This document shows, in pieces, positions 11,011 to 21,435 of a stretch of DNA of 64,000 nt. Position numbers and translations under genes: made by a program. Source of the stretch: Flectonema sp. DT1601. Its lineage: Eukaryota; Euglenozoa; Diplonemea; Diplonemida; Diplonemidae. The first letter of the stretch is position 1; the number at the start of each line of letters is the position of its first letter. Below the pieces are notes generated by a model that had not been told where the DNA came from, searched no databases, and saw only the letters and a program-made list of their open reading frames with translations. The stretch is from positions 187,501-251,500 of the forward strand of contig OZ025865.1 in assembly GCA_964019425.1 (NCBI GenBank), written 5' to 3'.

Positions 11011-11841
11011 CTTTTTATGTTTTTTTTTTTTTTTTTTTTTTTTGATACGTTACTTTTTTTAAGAAAAATAGAGAAAATTATAATTCACAAAAATAAAACA
11101 CTGATCTAAGAAACAAAAAAACAGCAGATACGGTTTTGTCCTGAAATGACATGTGGATGCACATAAATAAAAATAGAAGTTTTTTTTTTTTTTTTTTTTT
11201 TTTTTTTCGTTTTCTCCCTTCTTCCCTTATCGGAGACGTGGCACACCAGAATTTCGGGCGCTAAAACACACGTTACTTGTGTCCCATCTTTTTTTTTTTT
11301 TTTTTTTTTTAAATCAATTCTTCTCTTATTTTCAAAAGCGACATAGGAAGAGGGGGGACCGGGGAAAATATTGGGGGGAAAAAAAAAAAAAAAAAAATCA
11401 ATCAACAAACTGAAAAACAATCCCTGATAAGCACACTTGATCTTCTTCTGTTGGCGTAATCAATTCCGCACCTGAACTATTTTTTTTTTTCTGTGCTACA
11501 ACTCACATTTTAGAAAAAAAGAAAAAAAAAAACGATACAGCTTTTTTACAACTGAAAAAAAACAGAAGAGCAAAATAACAGCAGCAAATCTTTTTTTTTT
11601 TGGTGCTCTGTTCCTCTGGTTTTTCTGAAAAAAAAAAAGTATCGGGAGAATAAAAAAAAAAAAAAAAAAAAAGTAGTACTATCGGACCCCAAAAGTAACG
11701 TATACTGGGAAACTGGATAACAATGGGCTGAGACAAGCAAGTAGGTTATTTGCGGAAAAAGAAAAACACACAACAACAAGACTAATAAAAAAAAAAAAAA
11801 CGAAGCATCACATGATGGAAACACTAGTTTTTCTTCCCCTC

Positions 11842-11877
<36 letters not shown>

Positions 11878-12017
11878 TTTTTTTTTTTCGAGTCGTTTTT
11901 TTTGTTATGTTATGTTATGTTCTTTTTTTTTTTTTTTTTTTTTTTCGTTCTCCTAAGTTTGTTTACCTTAAAGCACTCTCACAGACATGTCGAATCATAC
12001 TTGTCAGTAAAAACCCT
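11011..12017. other. Gene-free region with many poly(A/T) runs
   Basis: About 1 kb upstream of ATP synthase delta and downstream of NAA15. Contains some of the densest poly(T)/poly(A) tracts in the window. Nothing else is seen. Confidence 0.6.
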
Positions 12018-14319
12018 CTATGGGAATTGCTTTAAAATAATATCTTTCTGCTCAGTAACCAACTTGCTCACAACAGCCGAGAGTTCAGCCTTTGCCATAG
12101 TGTCAAAGAACTTGACAGCAGCAGTCTTCAGCTCAGAAGACTTTGAGCCATCAGGAAGTGATAGTGCCTGCTTGATAGCCCGAAGTGTTCCGAGAGGTTT
12201 CTTAGCAGCGCAGTAGTATTCAATAGCCAAAAGTTGTGTTTCAATTTGAGTACCACGGTACAGAAGGATGGTTTGCAAGAATGGCTCTGCTGCTTTGAGA
12301 GGTTTGTCATAGTTGATGGTGATGGCCATGTCCTTTTCCCTCTCAGTGTGTTCCTTGTTAAGAGATGCCTTGCGAACCTTTTCCTTTTCTTCGAATGGCT
12401 GAAGAAGTCTTTTCTTACATTCTTCCTCACCAATGGTAAAGATGTCGAGGTAGCATCTGACAACTCTTGACGCAGCATTGCAGTAGAACTTGTGGTTCTT
12501 GCAATTGTCTGCGAATCGGAGCATTTCCAAGTAGGCTCTCATGTTGTGTTTTCTACCAACGTAGTGGTGGAAGTCGAACTGGTCTTCTTGGATATCATCA
12601 TAGTGACGATCGACGAGTAGGTATTTTGACAAGGCGTTGGTAACGTCACCGTGTCCGTAGAGACAGTCACCCATTGCAATCTCATACCACATTGCTTGCA
12701 TTTCTAAGATCGTCGTCCAAGTCTCATTCGCTGGTCTGTAAGTAAAGCTCGACATAACCTTCTCTGCTTCCTCCCAATCACCAACCTTAAAGAATCTCTT
12801 TACTGTCACAGTGTTGTAGTATCTGTCGGCCAAGTCAAGTCGTCTGGCTGTGTCAATGCTCTCGGTGGCAAGCTTCTTGTTGTCATCACCAGGCATTCCT
12901 CTTAATATTTTATACTTTAAGGCGTACAGTGCTTCCATAGTTGGCGTGTGTTCAATTGCTTTGCTGCAATATTCGAGAGCTTTTTCGAGCTCACCAGTAA
13001 GCAAGTGGTGGTTAGCAAGGGCATTCCACACTGAAACAATGCAGAGCTTGTTAGCAGCGTCACCTAAAACGGTGTTTTTGCTGCTGATTTCTGACTCGAG
13101 CGATGATAATACGTCGCCAATGACGGAACGTTTTGGAGGATCTTTGTGAAAACTTTTTAGTAAAGAACCGATGGATGGAATATTTTTAATTATGTATTTT
13201 TTTAACATCTCACTTACCTTAGTCTTGAAGATTTCACCTACAGAGACATCGCATTCAAGCTTTTGGAGGACTTGTGAGCGAGGAAACTCTTCGCGAATCT
13301 CTTCAAAAATAGCGTTAGTCTTTTTGATGTCTTCTTCATTTCTCTCGTCTTCAAGAAGCTTTCCACCCTTTGCCTTTATGTAACCCTTAACGAAATCTAA
13401 GTTTTCAGCGTTTTGTGAAACCAAATTGTGTCTTACCTTAATGTTCTCATTAGTGTTTCCGAGACCCTCATGGCAGATTGCTAAAGCGGAGTAGACGAAC
13501 TCTTGGTCAAGTAGCTGTGTTTTTTTTTTTTTTTTTTTTTTTTTAAATTGTTTTTGGGGGGGAATTTCAACAATTCAACAACAATAAAATCATATAAAAA
13601 AAAATTAAAAAAAAAAAAAAAAAAGGATAAAACAGAATACATGCCTTATCACTGTACTTTGCGATCTCAGACACGGCGAGCTCATAATTCTTAGACTCGA
13701 GAATGACGAGGACCTTGTAAAGTAAATACTCAGAAAGGTCGTATTTTGCTTCAACCAAACCCATCGTTCCTTCATAAGCCTCAAGAATAGCAAGCGTGCA
13801 CTCGTAGTTTCCTTGAAGGTGATGAGCAAAAGCAAATCCAAGCCAGTTGGCTCTGGTCTGACCATTTTTCTTCTGTAGAAGAGTTTGTCTTGTGTCTGCG
13901 AGACTCTTCAGATCTCTGATGTGAATTTGCAGCATCGCTGTATCTCTGAGAATTGGTAGGTTCGAATCATCCACATTCAGTGCTTGCTTATAACACTTAA
14001 GAGCTTCAGTGTAGTTTCTATCAGCTCTGTTGAGGAGTCCATACACATGCCAGCATACTAAAGATTTCAAATTTTTGAAAAGACCTTTCTTAACTAAGTC
14101 ATACGCCTCTTCCTTGTTATTGTTTCCATTCACCGACAAGATCAATGCTTTCATGGCCATGCTCTCTCCGTGGTCAGGATTGTTTTTTAAAACTTGATTC
14201 ACAGTCTTTAAGGCTTTTTTCATCTGTTTGGATTCGTAAAACTTCGTGACAGATTTAAAAAGAGCGTCATCTTTCTTATTCAGTTGTTGACCAGGGGGAA
14301 CCTCTGATACCGCCGCCAT
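12018..14319 (-). CDS. NAA15: N-terminal acetyltransferase A auxiliary subunit NAA15, two exons with a GC-AG intron
   Basis: NAA15 is the TPR scaffold of NatA; it docks the catalytic subunit NAA10 on the ribosome, where N-termini are acetylated during translation. Exon 1 is 13645..14319 and exon 2 is 12018..13514. Joining them at phase 0 gives 723 residues and restores the family sequence SDK/LLDQEF (human CDKLAVEET). That requires the 130-bp intron to begin GCATGT rather than GT; no GT donor keeps the frame. TPR motifs run through most of the protein: HGESMAMKAL, KSLVCWHVYGLLNRADRNY, IEHTPTMEAL, DEAR-like DTARRLDLADRY and DQFDFHHYVGRK. It is about 130 residues shorter than yeast and human homologues at the C-terminus. 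TTTTTAG lies 6 nt before the ATG. Confidence 0.93.
13515..13644 (-). other. GC-AG intron of NAA15
   Basis: The donor reads AAG/GCATGT and the acceptor ACACAG/CTA. It is the only GC donor among the nine introns placed in the window; the rest start GT. Apart from the second base the donor matches the local GTATGT consensus. The intron contains long poly(T) and poly(A) runs. Confidence 0.7.
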
Positions 14320-14958
14320 GATGTCCTAAAAACAAAAAAAGGGGGGGGAAAATAATTTCTATAAAAAAATGAAAAAAAACATAGATTTTCTCTCAAAGTT
14401 ATAAACTACGATAAGCCTCCCCGTGAAGTGTGCATCAATGAACGGGTTTTAATTGTTTGGTTTTTTTTTTTTTTTTTTTTTTTTTTGCATCATCTTTTTT
14501 AACATCAAAAAAACTATAACTTTTTCATAGCAATATCAACTATCGCTCATAAAACTATTGTTCAACTGCTATTTTTTTTTTTTTTTTTTTAAAGATAGCC
14601 TTGTCAACATATAAATGAAAGGTGGCAGCTCATAATTGCCGATGACTAACAACTCCCCCCTCCCGACTAAAGAAATAAAAAATAAAAAGAGATCAAAATG
14701 TTTCTTTCACTCTCGTAAAATATGGCTTTTTTTTTTTTTTTTTTTAATTTTTTTTTATTCATTCTGATGTTGCCTTTTTTAGCAGTAGTAAGGTTCTGGT
14801 TTTTCTTTTTTGTTTTGTGTTTTCTATACTATAATTTTTTTTTTTTCTTTTTTGATTTTTTTTTTTAAAAAAACATGAGGTAACTGTGTTTTTTGGTTTT
14901 CTTAAGGGGAGGTTTTTTTTTGGGGAGATGGAGAAAAAAGCATGAGGTTTTTTTTTTC

Positions 14959-15000
<42 letters not shown>

Positions 15001-15506
15001 TCTGTGTGATCCGTAGTGAAACACTATCTAAAGATAAATAAAAATGGGCGTTAATAATTAGCACAGCCAAAGCAGACTTTTAATCATAAGTAAGTTGGTT
15101 TCGACTGTTCAAATTAATAAAAACACCCTTCATGTAAACCCGATAGCTTTTTATATGGAAAAAAAAAAGGGGAGGAACATTCTCCCTCTTTTTTTTTTTT
15201 TTTTTTTTTAAAATTCCTCATTGTAAGTGCCCCCAAAACGTCACGAAAAGGAAACAAGAACTTTTCTTCGTCGCCAAAGAAATACACTGAACATATATGA
15301 TTTTTTTTTTATTTCTTGAAGCCCAAGGCAGACTGTGTCAACCGTAGAAGCTTTGCAAGGAGTTTTTTTTTTTTTCTTTATTTTATTTTATTTTTTTTCT
15401 TTCTTTTTTCGGAAGGTGCAAGGTTCCACAAAAAAAACCTATTATGCGAGAGGGTAAACCTCATCCATACCCAACTGTTTCTCCAACAGGATACAATCCA
15501 GAGAGA

Positions 15507-15544
<38 letters not shown>

Positions 15545-15885
15545 ACGAAGAAGATTCAAAAGGGGAAGCAGCAACAAAGCTGGTTTTCCTCCCAAACTAA
15601 CAATGGTGGCATCAAAAGAGCTTAATAATAGATGTGGCAACTATTATTCAGCGAGTTCCCTCTTAAGTGTACTAAAAGGCAAACATTAAATCTGTTTTTT
15701 TTTTTTGACTAGCCTTTTTTGTTTGATACATTTCAAGAATATAAAAAAAGTCACCTAATGATTTCGTAGCTGCAATATAATACATTATTCCTAAAAAAAA
15801 AAAGGGAAAAAGTTTTTTTTTTTTTAAAGGAATTTCTTTTTCTTTTTTTTCTTTTTTTTTGGTATCGTTCAAAAAACACACAATA
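14320..15885. other. Gene-free region with the longest A run
   Basis: About 1.6 kb. It contains a 39-nt run of A at 14960..14998, the longest mononucleotide run noticed in the window, and several poly(T) runs over 20. A homopolymer-poor patch at 15545..15690 has an open frame on the plus strand, but nothing about it supports a gene. Confidence 0.6.
14326..14327 (-). promoter_or_regulatory. Likely splice acceptor AG before NAA15
   Basis: The site TTTTTAG leaves a leader of only 6 nt (GACATC) before the ATG. Such a short leader suggests that the 5' end is added by trans-splicing. Confidence 0.5.
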
Positions 15886-17556
15886 CTACTTGTGCTCAGC
15901 GTTCCTCTGCGCAGTCATCGCTGCCATAATCTTTTGCTGCGAAATACGAGCGCATTGGTCGACGAAGTCTTTTGAAAATGCGGTATGAACATTAATAATG
16001 TCGCAGTTGAGCGCTACGAATTTTCCTTTTTGAACACCTCTATCAAACAAGACTCCCATACCAACCTCTGGAGTGGCACGGAGAGCTCTCTCGTTTAAGA
16101 AAACCTCCTTTTCATCATTTTGTACTTTTATAAATGCATATGCTCCACCATTTCCTTTTAAATCCTTCTCTCTTCTTAAAGAGTATACAATAATTCCCTT
16201 CATACCTCTGTAGGGTTGAGGTATCTTATCAAGAGCTTCTTTTATATTAGCTGGTGGAGGTTTGTCTCTTATTGTCATGTAGCTTTTGAGATGAGCAGTC
16301 GGGAAGTTAGGGTCATGTTTGTTTTGAGGGCCTCCGGGTCTGGTAGTGGGCTGCTCGGATTGCTTTTTTTCTTGAGATTTTTCACGTCGGTCTCTAGATC
16401 TGGTTCTGTCTCTTCGATCACGGGATCTATCGCGTCTGTCTCTTGTTCTGGATCTGGAACGTCTTCGACGTCTGTCTTTTGAGCGTGATCGGTTTCTTCT
16501 TGATCTTGACCTGTCTCGTCTATCTCTTCTGTCTCTGGTTCTACTTCTTGATCGATCTCTACGACGTGATCTTGATCTGTCTCGTCTTCTTCCTCTTCTT
16601 GATCTCGACCTCGACCTCGATCTGTCTCTTCTATCTCTCCTACCTCTCGATCTGGATCTTGACCTTCTTCTTTTACTCCGACTTCTACTTCTACCACGTG
16701 ACTTGGAACTCTCTTTAACGTCAGTACAAGTTGTTACTACTTCTCCCTTATTGATCTCAACTGCTTGAGGAGTATATTCAACATCAGGAGCCTTATCTCC
16801 TTCATCACATGTACTTCCAGTGTTCAGTCTTGGGAGAGATGGTTCGTTTGATTCCATTTTATCAACAACAGTTGGTATGGATCCCTGTTTGGTTTCCTTC
16901 TTGTCCTTTGAGTCTGATTTTGAGCGATTTCTGCGCTTGTCTCTGGAACGGGAACGAGTGCGAGAGCGATCTCTACGAGTGCGATCTCTTCTTGAGCGAG
17001 AGCGGGACCGGGTGCGATCACGTCGGCGTCTGTCGGATGAACGACCGCGTCTTCTTGAGCGAGAGCGGTCTCTTCTATCGCGACGATCTCTGGACCTGGA
17101 TCGTGAACGGGAACGATCTCTCCTTCTCCCTCTCCTTGATCTAGATCTCGACCTATCTCTTCTTCTTCTCGATTTAGATCTTGACCTTGACCTCGATTTG
17201 TCTTTTGATCTGTCTCTTCTATCTCTTGAACGACTACTCGATTTACTTCTTGATCTGCCTCTCGACTTGTCTTTGACAGACTTATCCTCTTTGTCAGAGT
17301 CCTTAACTATTCCTCTGGGATTGTCCCATTTGTCAATAGGTTTATTATCGTTGTTTTGTTTTTGATTAAGCGGAACTACTTTAGAGCAAGTCTTACCGTC
17401 TGAGGTAACTTCAATTGAAACAATATCACCACACTCAAGAACAGCACTTCCAACAGCAGTTTTCGTGATTTTTATGCTGCCGTGGGCATCGCTGGCTACA
17501 ATACCTCTGCCACCTTCCTCGTCCCATTCAATTAGTTTCCCAATCCATTCGGGCAT
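15886..17556 (-). CDS. RS-domain protein with cold-shock/OB-like domains at both ends, 556 aa
   Basis: Residues 1 to about 68 resemble a cold-shock/OB fold (WIGKLIEWDEEGGRGIVAS, then ECGDIVSIEV): the order of short strands and the Gly-rich turns fit, but the usual aromatic RNP1 motif is weak. Residues about 95 to 400 form a long RS/RD/RR domain, interrupted near residues 215 to 275 by an acidic linker. Residues about 450 to 522 hold a second OB-like domain (KGIIVYSLRREKDLKGNGG, then EVGMGVLFDRGVQKGKFVA). RS domains place such proteins in nuclear speckles and splicing or mRNA export; here that role is inferred from composition. CTCCACAG lies 7 nt before the ATG. The large antisense frame over the RS region is a by-product of biased codons. 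Confidence 0.85.
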   Translation of the reverse strand: MPEWIGKLIEWDEEGGRGIVASDAHGSIKITKTAVGSAVLECGDIVSIEVTSDGKTCSKVVPLNQKQNNDNKPIDKWDNPRGIVKDSDKEDKSVKDKSRGRSRSKSSSRSRDRRDRSKDKSRSRSRSKSRRRRDRSRSRSRRGRRRDRSRSRSRSRDRRDRRDRSRSRRRGRSSDRRRRDRTRSRSRSRRDRTRRDRSRTRSRSRDKRRNRSKSDSKDKKETKQGSIPTVVDKMESNEPSLPRLNTGSTCDEGDKAPDVEYTPQAVEINKGEVVTTCTDVKESSKSRGRSRSRSKRRRSRSRSRGRRDRRDRSRSRSRSRRGRRRDRSRSRRRDRSRSRTRDRRDRRDRSRSRRNRSRSKDRRRRRSRSRTRDRRDRSRDRRDRTRSRDRREKSQEKKQSEQPTTRPGGPQNKHDPNFPTAHLKSYMTIRDKPPPANIKEALDKIPQPYRGMKGIIVYSLRREKDLKGNGGAYAFIKVQNDEKEVFLNERALRATPEVGMGVLFDRGVQKGKFVALNCDIINVHTAFSKDFVDQCARISQQKIMAAMTAQRNAEHK

Positions 17557-17828
17557 TGGAACACTGTGGAGGAAATAAAATATTTAAGAAATTATGTAAC
17601 AAACGTGTTGTAATTTTAATTTAAACATCATTTCTTTGTTTGCTGAAGTTCAGTTGAATTGTTTATCTCACACTGTAGTTTTTACTGTAAAAAGAAAAAT
17701 TTGTAAAAAAAACTGTGACAAAAACAAAAATAAAAACGAAGTAGGCTGGTCGGGTTAGGGTGAAGCCAGAAAAAATAAGTTTCGCTTTCTTAGAATAGGT
17801 AATTTCGTTTTTTTTTTTTTTTTGAGAA

Positions 17829-17862
<34 letters not shown>

Positions 17863-17996
17863 TTGTGAGGAAGACTTTTTTGGAACTACCAGAACACACG
17901 TTGTTTTTGAATACAACAGTGATGTAACATTAACGTAAAAAAAAAAAAAAAAAAAAAACGTGCAAGTTTGCTAAAGAAGTTGTTTGATTATAGAAA
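17557..17996. other. Gene-free spacer
   Basis: About 440 bp between the triple exonuclease gene and the RS-domain gene. It has two long poly(A) runs near 17830..17860 and 17938..17958. Nothing else is seen. Confidence 0.6.
17564..17565 (-). promoter_or_regulatory. Likely splice acceptor AG before the RS-domain gene
   Basis: TTTCCTCCACAG on the minus strand is followed by 7 nt and the start codon. The pyrimidine tract and short leader fit trans-splicing. Confidence 0.5.
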
Positions 17997-20015
17997 TTAA
18001 ATTTTATCGCAGGTCATCACAGCCTTACGACGAGTCAAGTATATAACTAACTTTGCCAGTGACGACGCATCGTTCAATGCGTTGTGTGCAGAACCTTCTC
18101 TGTGAAGACCAACAGCTGTAAGCATGCTTGAAAGGTTCTTTTGAGGAGAGCGATGAAACTTTGCAAAGACTCGTCTTATGTTAATCCATTTATGAAAATA
18201 TGGATGGATTGATGCATTTACAGCGTTTTGATGATTGACACTGTGAGACCAAAAGAAGTCTCTGATATGCCAAGGACCGTCGGTTACGAATGTAAAAAAA
18301 TAATTATTGTGACAATCGATGTAGTTATGCTTTAGCATCCAGCTCTTTAAGTTATCCAACACATCTCTTAGTAGAGAAGCAGAATCGACATCCGATTGAG
18401 AAACTCGAGTGTACGATTTACAAAAATCTGTTAACTTACCCCCAAACAAAACTGGTCTAACGAACGATCTCCAAGTATTCACAATCTCTAACGTGGTGTT
18501 GTCGATAATCGCGATTCCAATATCAATAATTTCATGAGGAAACGTATGTGAATCTTTTTCACAAGTACATTCAAAATCAAGAGCAACGTAGTACTTCGGA
18601 AAACCTCCAGAAATAGTCATCCCTACCGAAGGAGTTTCTTGACTAGATTTGTACTCAGAAATAGTACTAACGACTTCAGCAACAACTCCCCTTGTGAATA
18701 ACGAAATGAGACAATCAGCTGCACAAAGAGAATGATCATATTTCTCAATGGCTGAGACAGAGAGTCCAATCATCATTTTCTTTAGACTTTGTGGTTTAGT
18801 TGTACCAATGTGTCTGCCGTATAATCCAGTTATGTCTATCCATTGTTTCATTTTTGGATATTTGCTCGAATCGATTCGTTGTTGTTTTTCAACAGCGTGA
18901 TTCCAATAAAATTTTCCGAAATCAGCTGAATTGTCTGAAGCGAAAACACTAGAAGATAGAAAATTATTTTTTTCCAACCAACAGTGAAAATCACACATTA
19001 CACTGCTGAGAGTCTCCGCAGAGTTGACATCTGTTTGCGTGACTCCAGTTATCGAAGAGGCAAATTTCGTAATTGTTGTATTTATCAAAGGACGTACAAA
19101 GGATTTCCATCTTTCAGTTTGAAGAGTCGACGAGTCGACTACAGTACAACACAATTGAATGATCTCGTGTTCGTAGTTACTTTGAAGATTGTCACAGGTA
19201 CAATGAAAATCTATGACTACATAATAGCGAAATGGCTGTTCTTTTAAAGGTGTTTTAGACAATCGAACAACTGTTTTATGGTATTGTTGGATGCTTGGAT
19301 CACAAAAACCAAATGGAGCGAATTCAATTTCAGTTGCGAACGTCCCTCTAGACATTGAACCGATTAGGATACGAGCTATGTTTACTGCGTCGTCAATCCC
19401 GCTGTGGGGTCGACCTTCAAATTTTAATCCGAGGTCTTTTAACATGTTTTTTATGTTACTGTCACTCAGAGATTTGAATGACTTCGTGTGAACTCTTCTG
19501 ATGTTAATCCACCTCATGAAATAAGGATATTTCTTAGGACAGACAACCTGTTGATGTTTGATGCTGTGATTCCAATAAAAGTCTCTAAAATCCCATGGAC
19601 CGTCTGTCGCGAAAGTGAATGTTTCAGGCTTCTCAAAATCAGAACCAAAATAACTTCGCAACCACGTATCAAGTTGGTCGAGTGCTTCTTCCAAAACAGG
19701 AGCTTTGTCTACCGTTTCTTGTGTAATTCCAGTTAGCTCAGTACAAAACTTTGTCAATTTCGGATTTAAAACAGGTCTCACATAAGTTTGCCATTTATCT
19801 TTAATTTTCATATCTCGCGAATCGACAACCACAACAGGCATTTCGATGATTTCATGAGGATATGATGCCACACCTTTCTCACATGTTGCTTCGAAATCGA
19901 GCACTAAATAATATTTATAAGGCTGTTTCACTACCTCTTCTCCTTTTGTTACCTTTCTAGGGACAGATGATAGCGTGCTTGACGACATCTTTGACTTATT
20001 ATTCGTAAATGACAT
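17997..20015 (-). CDS. Protein with three tandem ERI1-like DEDDh exonuclease domains, 672 aa
   Basis: ERI1/3'hExo enzymes trim RNA 3' ends (histone mRNA, 5.8S rRNA, small RNAs). Three copies of the domain follow one another, starting near residues 33, 262 and 473. Domain 1 has the full set: D40 and E42 (DFEATCE), D142 (GPWDFRDF) and the final H-x4-D (HSGIDD). Domain 2 has D269 but His271 in place of the catalytic Glu (DFHCTC). Domain 3 has D480/E482 (DFECTCE) but His583 at the third acidic position (GPWHIRDFF), with H-x4-D kept. Only domain 1 therefore looks catalytically complete. I start at the ATG at 20015; an upstream in-frame ATG at 20069 would add 18 residues coded by a poly(A) run and is probably untranslated. 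Confidence 0.88.
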   Translation of the reverse strand: MSFTNNKSKMSSSTLSSVPRKVTKGEEVVKQPYKYYLVLDFEATCEKGVASYPHEIIEMPVVVVDSRDMKIKDKWQTYVRPVLNPKLTKFCTELTGITQETVDKAPVLEEALDQLDTWLRSYFGSDFEKPETFTFATDGPWDFRDFYWNHSIKHQQVVCPKKYPYFMRWINIRRVHTKSFKSLSDSNIKNMLKDLGLKFEGRPHSGIDDAVNIARILIGSMSRGTFATEIEFAPFGFCDPSIQQYHKTVVRLSKTPLKEQPFRYYVVIDFHCTCDNLQSNYEHEIIQLCCTVVDSSTLQTERWKSFVRPLINTTITKFASSITGVTQTDVNSAETLSSVMCDFHCWLEKNNFLSSSVFASDNSADFGKFYWNHAVEKQQRIDSSKYPKMKQWIDITGLYGRHIGTTKPQSLKKMMIGLSVSAIEKYDHSLCAADCLISLFTRGVVAEVVSTISEYKSSQETPSVGMTISGGFPKYYVALDFECTCEKDSHTFPHEIIDIGIAIIDNTTLEIVNTWRSFVRPVLFGGKLTDFCKSYTRVSQSDVDSASLLRDVLDNLKSWMLKHNYIDCHNNYFFTFVTDGPWHIRDFFWSHSVNHQNAVNASIHPYFHKWINIRRVFAKFHRSPQKNLSSMLTAVGLHREGSAHNALNDASSLAKLVIYLTRRKAVMTCDKI

Positions 20016-20413
20016 TTTTTTTTTTTTTTTTTTTTTCGTGTTTTTTTTATAAAAACTGTTTTGAGACAAATAAAGTACAACAGACTTCGATATGTTTTAG
20101 TTTAGTTAGAATATGAGTTTATTATAAAAAAGTGCACTAAAATAAAATATAAAAAAGAAAAGTTATAAAAACACATTGTTCTGCTGTTCCATTAGTTATG
20201 ATATGAACGTGATTTTCTGTTCAGAAATGTTCACAAAAGACTAGGAGGTAGTATCATTCATTTTAGAACAGAAAAGTAGAGATTAATAAAATAAAAGTAT
20301 TCATTTCCACAGTTTCCTAACATCAAAAGGGTAATAGAATATGTAGTTTCAGGAGCCTTAATCTCATACTACTCGTCCCTTTTTAGGCCTTCATCAGTAA
20401 GTTCTAAGGGACT

Positions 20414-20482
20414 TCATTCTATGTTGAAGACTACGGGGTAGTTAGTCGCAGTCAAGTTGCCACAATGCTTGCTTATGAGGTC
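20414..20482 (-). other. Possible orphan terminal exon
   Basis: After TTAACAG the minus strand reads 22 codons and a stop, giving DLISKHCGNLTATNYPVVFN then IE. The composition looks like protein and the site looks like an acceptor, but I could not find the matching upstream exon or name a family. It may be a remnant. Confidence 0.2.
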
Positions 20483-20947
20483 CTGTTAAGATTAAATAAT
20501 TAATAAACACAACCTTAAATTTTTTTTTTTTAAAAAAAAAAAAATAATAATTGTAACAAAACCAATAATAATAATAACAACCATGAAAGTGAATAGTAAT
20601 ATATTACAATAAATTTAGCTAGCTTACTGAGAGATCGATAAGCATGTTTTTTTTTTTTTTTTTTGAAGGTTATCGGGGCAAGGGAAGGACGGACATAAAC
20701 CCGCAGAAACAAACTCAGTACAATTTTTTTTTTTTAAAAAAAAAATTTAAGTGCAAGATGCATGGCAGAGAAAGATGCCACACATGGAGTGCAGTCCATA
20801 CACAGACGCACATAAATACCCTCTCAAAAAAAATAAGGGATGAAAAAATATATATATAAAAAATTCGCATCTGTTTTTTTCTAACTTAAAAACTATGAAA
20901 TAAGCCAGAAATAAATATTTTTTATTTTTCTTCCTCTTCTTCTTTCT

Positions 20948-20972
20948 CCCCCCCCCCCCCCCCCCCCCCCCC
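20948..20972. repeat. 25-nt poly(C) run
   Basis: Twenty-five consecutive C on the plus strand, unusual beside the ubiquitous poly(A) and poly(T) runs. No function is apparent. Confidence 0.85.
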
Positions 20973-21435
20973 AAAAAAACCCAAAACGGAAACGCAAAAA
21001 AAAAAAAAAGACATAAACATAATTTAATATAAATCTCGCATTCTAAAAGGAATATAAGTTAGTGTCGAAGCCGTGTTTGTGGCTCAACGAATGGGCGAAA
21101 AAAAAACTAATATATATTGATGAGACGAAAAACAATTAAAAAAAAAAAAAAAAAAAAAAACCTTAATCAAAAATAGAACTACTACATCAAGGAAGACAGA
21201 TTAAAAAAAATTTGTTTTTCACAAAAACAAAAAAAAATTCTCATGAAAAACTAACTTTAACTCATAACGACTGAAAAAAAAATGGTAAGGGGAATAATAT
21301 AAAGAGTAGTGACGAGAAAAAAAAAAAAAAAAAAAAAAAGATCAATCAGAAGCAATAAATTCACTACCAATCCTCATCCATTCTTTCCTCCTTTTTGATA
21401 GGACGACACTATATAATAATCTAACTGAAAACACA

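Larger units (their letters stand above)
20016..21435. other. Gene-free region with a 25-nt C run
   Basis: About 1.4 kb. It has many poly(A/T) runs and one rare poly(C) run. A 69-nt open segment that could be a terminal exon is listed separately. Confidence 0.55.

Noticed and set aside
13400-13446. Possible 40-nt intron in NAA15 (GTAAGA...TTAG)
   Set aside because: The frame is open and the sequence SQNAENLDFVKGYIKAKG aligns with NAA15 if it is kept; removing 40 nt would break the frame.
16820-17365. 181-aa open frame on the plus strand
   Set aside because: It lies exactly antisense to the RS-domain coding region; Arg/Ser codon bias keeps the other strand open.
20016-20069. Upstream start for the triple exonuclease
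   Set aside because: The added residues are coded mostly by a poly(A) run that more likely belongs to the untranslated leader.
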